NCBI RefSeq assembly: GCF_002218045.2
Contig: NZ_AP018685.1
Coordinates: 2,232,001 to 2,296,000 of the forward strand
Direction of reading: 5' to 3'
Source of the DNA: Vibrio rumoiensis
GTDB lineage: Bacteria > Pseudomonadota > Gammaproteobacteria > Enterobacterales > Vibrionaceae
DNA length: 64,000 nucleotides
Numbering within the stretch: position 1 is the stretch's first letter; every line of letters starts with the position of its first letter. Positions 63,192-64,000 of the stretch are shown in pieces. The notes beneath the pieces are model-generated. The model had not been told where the DNA came from, searched no databases, and worked only from the letters and a program-made list of their open reading frames with translations. The translations under genes and the position numbers were made by a program.

Positions 63192-64000
63192 ATTTTCACT
63201 CAAGCTGCTAATTTGTGTCGTAAACTATTTACCAACACAAAATCAGACCAATCGAGCTCAGCGAAGAATAGCTCAAATGGAGACGTTAATCTGAACATTA
63301 TCACTCGCCAAGAGCATACTATCTCGCGTGCACACATCAGTGACAACGCGCTGAAAGTGCTCTATCGATTACATAATCACGGCTACGATGCTTTTCTTGT
63401 GGGTGGAGGAGTACGCGACCTACTACTCGACAAAGAGCCGAAAGATTTTGATATTGCTACCAATGCAACCCCAGAGCAGATTAAGCAACTTTTTCGCAAC
63501 TGTCGCCTAATTGGTCGTCGATTCCGCTTAGCTCATATCATGTTTGGTCGAGAAATTATTGAAGTGGCGACGTTCCGTGGCCATCATCAAGAACCAGAAA
63601 AGAATCAATCAGCACAATCAAAAGAAGGTATGCTGTTACGCGATAATGTTTACGGCACAGTGGAAGAAGATGCGGAGCGTCGTGATTTCACCATCAATGC
63701 CATGTATTACAACATTGCCGATTTCAGTATCCATGATTACGCCAATGGCGTGAAAGATCTAAAAGCTGGTGTGATCCGTATGATTGGCGATCCTGAAACT
63801 CGTTATCGCGAAGATCCAGTACGCATGATTCGTGCGATTCGCTTTGCGGCTAAATTAGATATGAAGATTGAGCCGAACACCGCCGCTCCCATTAAAGAAC
63901 TCGCTCATTTAATGACAGGGGTTCCTGCTGCTCGTTTGTTTGAAGAATCCTTAAAACTACTGCAATCAGGTCAAGGTTGGGCAACCTACCAACTGCTGCG
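63192..64000 (+). CDS. pcnB: Poly(A) polymerase I, AUU start (3' end off the window)
   Basis: About 269 codons are visible. Adds poly(A) tails that promote RNA decay. Nucleotidyltransferase core: VGGGVRDLL, DFDIATNATPEQ with the two catalytic Asp, FRNCRLIGRRFRLAH and EEDAERRDFTINA. The coding frame runs upstream without ATG to a TAG at 63117. The residues encoded after an ATT at 63192 (FTQAANLCRKLF) align with the N-terminus of E. coli PcnB, whose start codon is the rare AUU. A Shine-Dalgarno GAGGTGG lies at 63182-63188. TTG at 63213 is an alternative start but lacks such a site. Confidence 0.93.
   Translation, partial: MFTQAANLCRKLFTNTKSDQSSSAKNSSNGDVNLNIITRQEHTISRAHISDNALKVLYRLHNHGYDAFLVGGGVRDLLLDKEPKDFDIATNATPEQIKQLFRNCRLIGRRFRLAHIMFGREIIEVATFRGHHQEPEKNQSAQSKEGMLLRDNVYGTVEEDAERRDFTINAMYYNIADFSIHDYANGVKDLKAGVIRMIGDPETRYREDPVRMIRAIRFAAKLDMKIEPNTAAPIKELAHLMTGVPAARLFEESLKLLQSGQGWATYQLL

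Overview
The window looks like a chromosomal segment of a gammaproteobacterium of the family Vibrionaceae, most likely a Vibrio. The sequence is moderately AT-rich. The gene order recalls V. cholerae in two blocks: arcB, gltBD, mtnN and btuF on one side, and tyrS, the M23 peptidase, erpA, hemL, chiS, the chitobiose operon, fbpABC, acnB, mrcB, hrpB, sfsA, dksA, gluQ and pcnB on the other. Species cannot be fixed from the sequence alone. V. cholerae comparisons are from memory of that genome, not from a search.

Layout. 1-3.9 kb (minus): the redox sensor kinase ArcB, running off the left edge, translationally coupled to an upstream PAS/GGDEF protein with a degenerate GGDEF motif. 4.5-10.5 kb (plus): glutamate synthase gltBD behind a 0.6 kb leader. 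10.6-13.6 kb (plus): a DUF1499 lipoprotein, mtnN, btuF and a TRIC-family channel. A strong bidirectional terminator at 13.6 kb separates this block from tyrS and may mark a synteny junction. 13.6-21 kb: tyrS, a ShyC/MepM-type murein endopeptidase, erpA, hemL, a 37-residue membrane protein that is easily missed, an AI-2E family transporter and rsmC.

21.2-41.3 kb is the chitin oligosaccharide region. The sensor/regulator gene chiS is split by an IS30-family element between its kinase and receiver domains. The catabolic operon it controls follows apparently intact: periplasmic chitin-oligosaccharide binding protein, two permeases, two ATPases, GH9 glucosaminidase, glucosamine kinase, GH20 hexosaminidase, GH94 chitobiose phosphorylase and a phosphohexomutase. 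Together these import (GlcNAc)2, cleave it by phosphorolysis or hydrolysis, and feed amino sugars to glycolysis. The operon's upstream region still carries a SlmA-like site, a CRP box and paired 12-bp repeats.

41.6-50.2 kb: an EmrD-type exporter, a HopJ-family protein, a DJ-1/PfpI protein, the Fur-boxed iron(III) ABC transporter fbpABC, and glnK-amtB with a clear sigma-54 promoter and NtrC site. 50.2-64 kb: yacL, acnB, a patatin/beta-barrel (type Vd-like) protein, mrcB, hrpB, sfsA, dksA, gluQ and the start of pcnB, which appears to use an AUU start codon as in E. coli. Two perfect heptamer tandem arrays, 11 x GGTCTCG and 8 x CGAGTAA, lie in intergenic positions.

The most interesting point is the insertion-split ChiS in front of an intact operon, together with the preserved regulatory sites. 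No CRISPR array, rRNA, tRNA, prophage or toxin/defence system was recognised.
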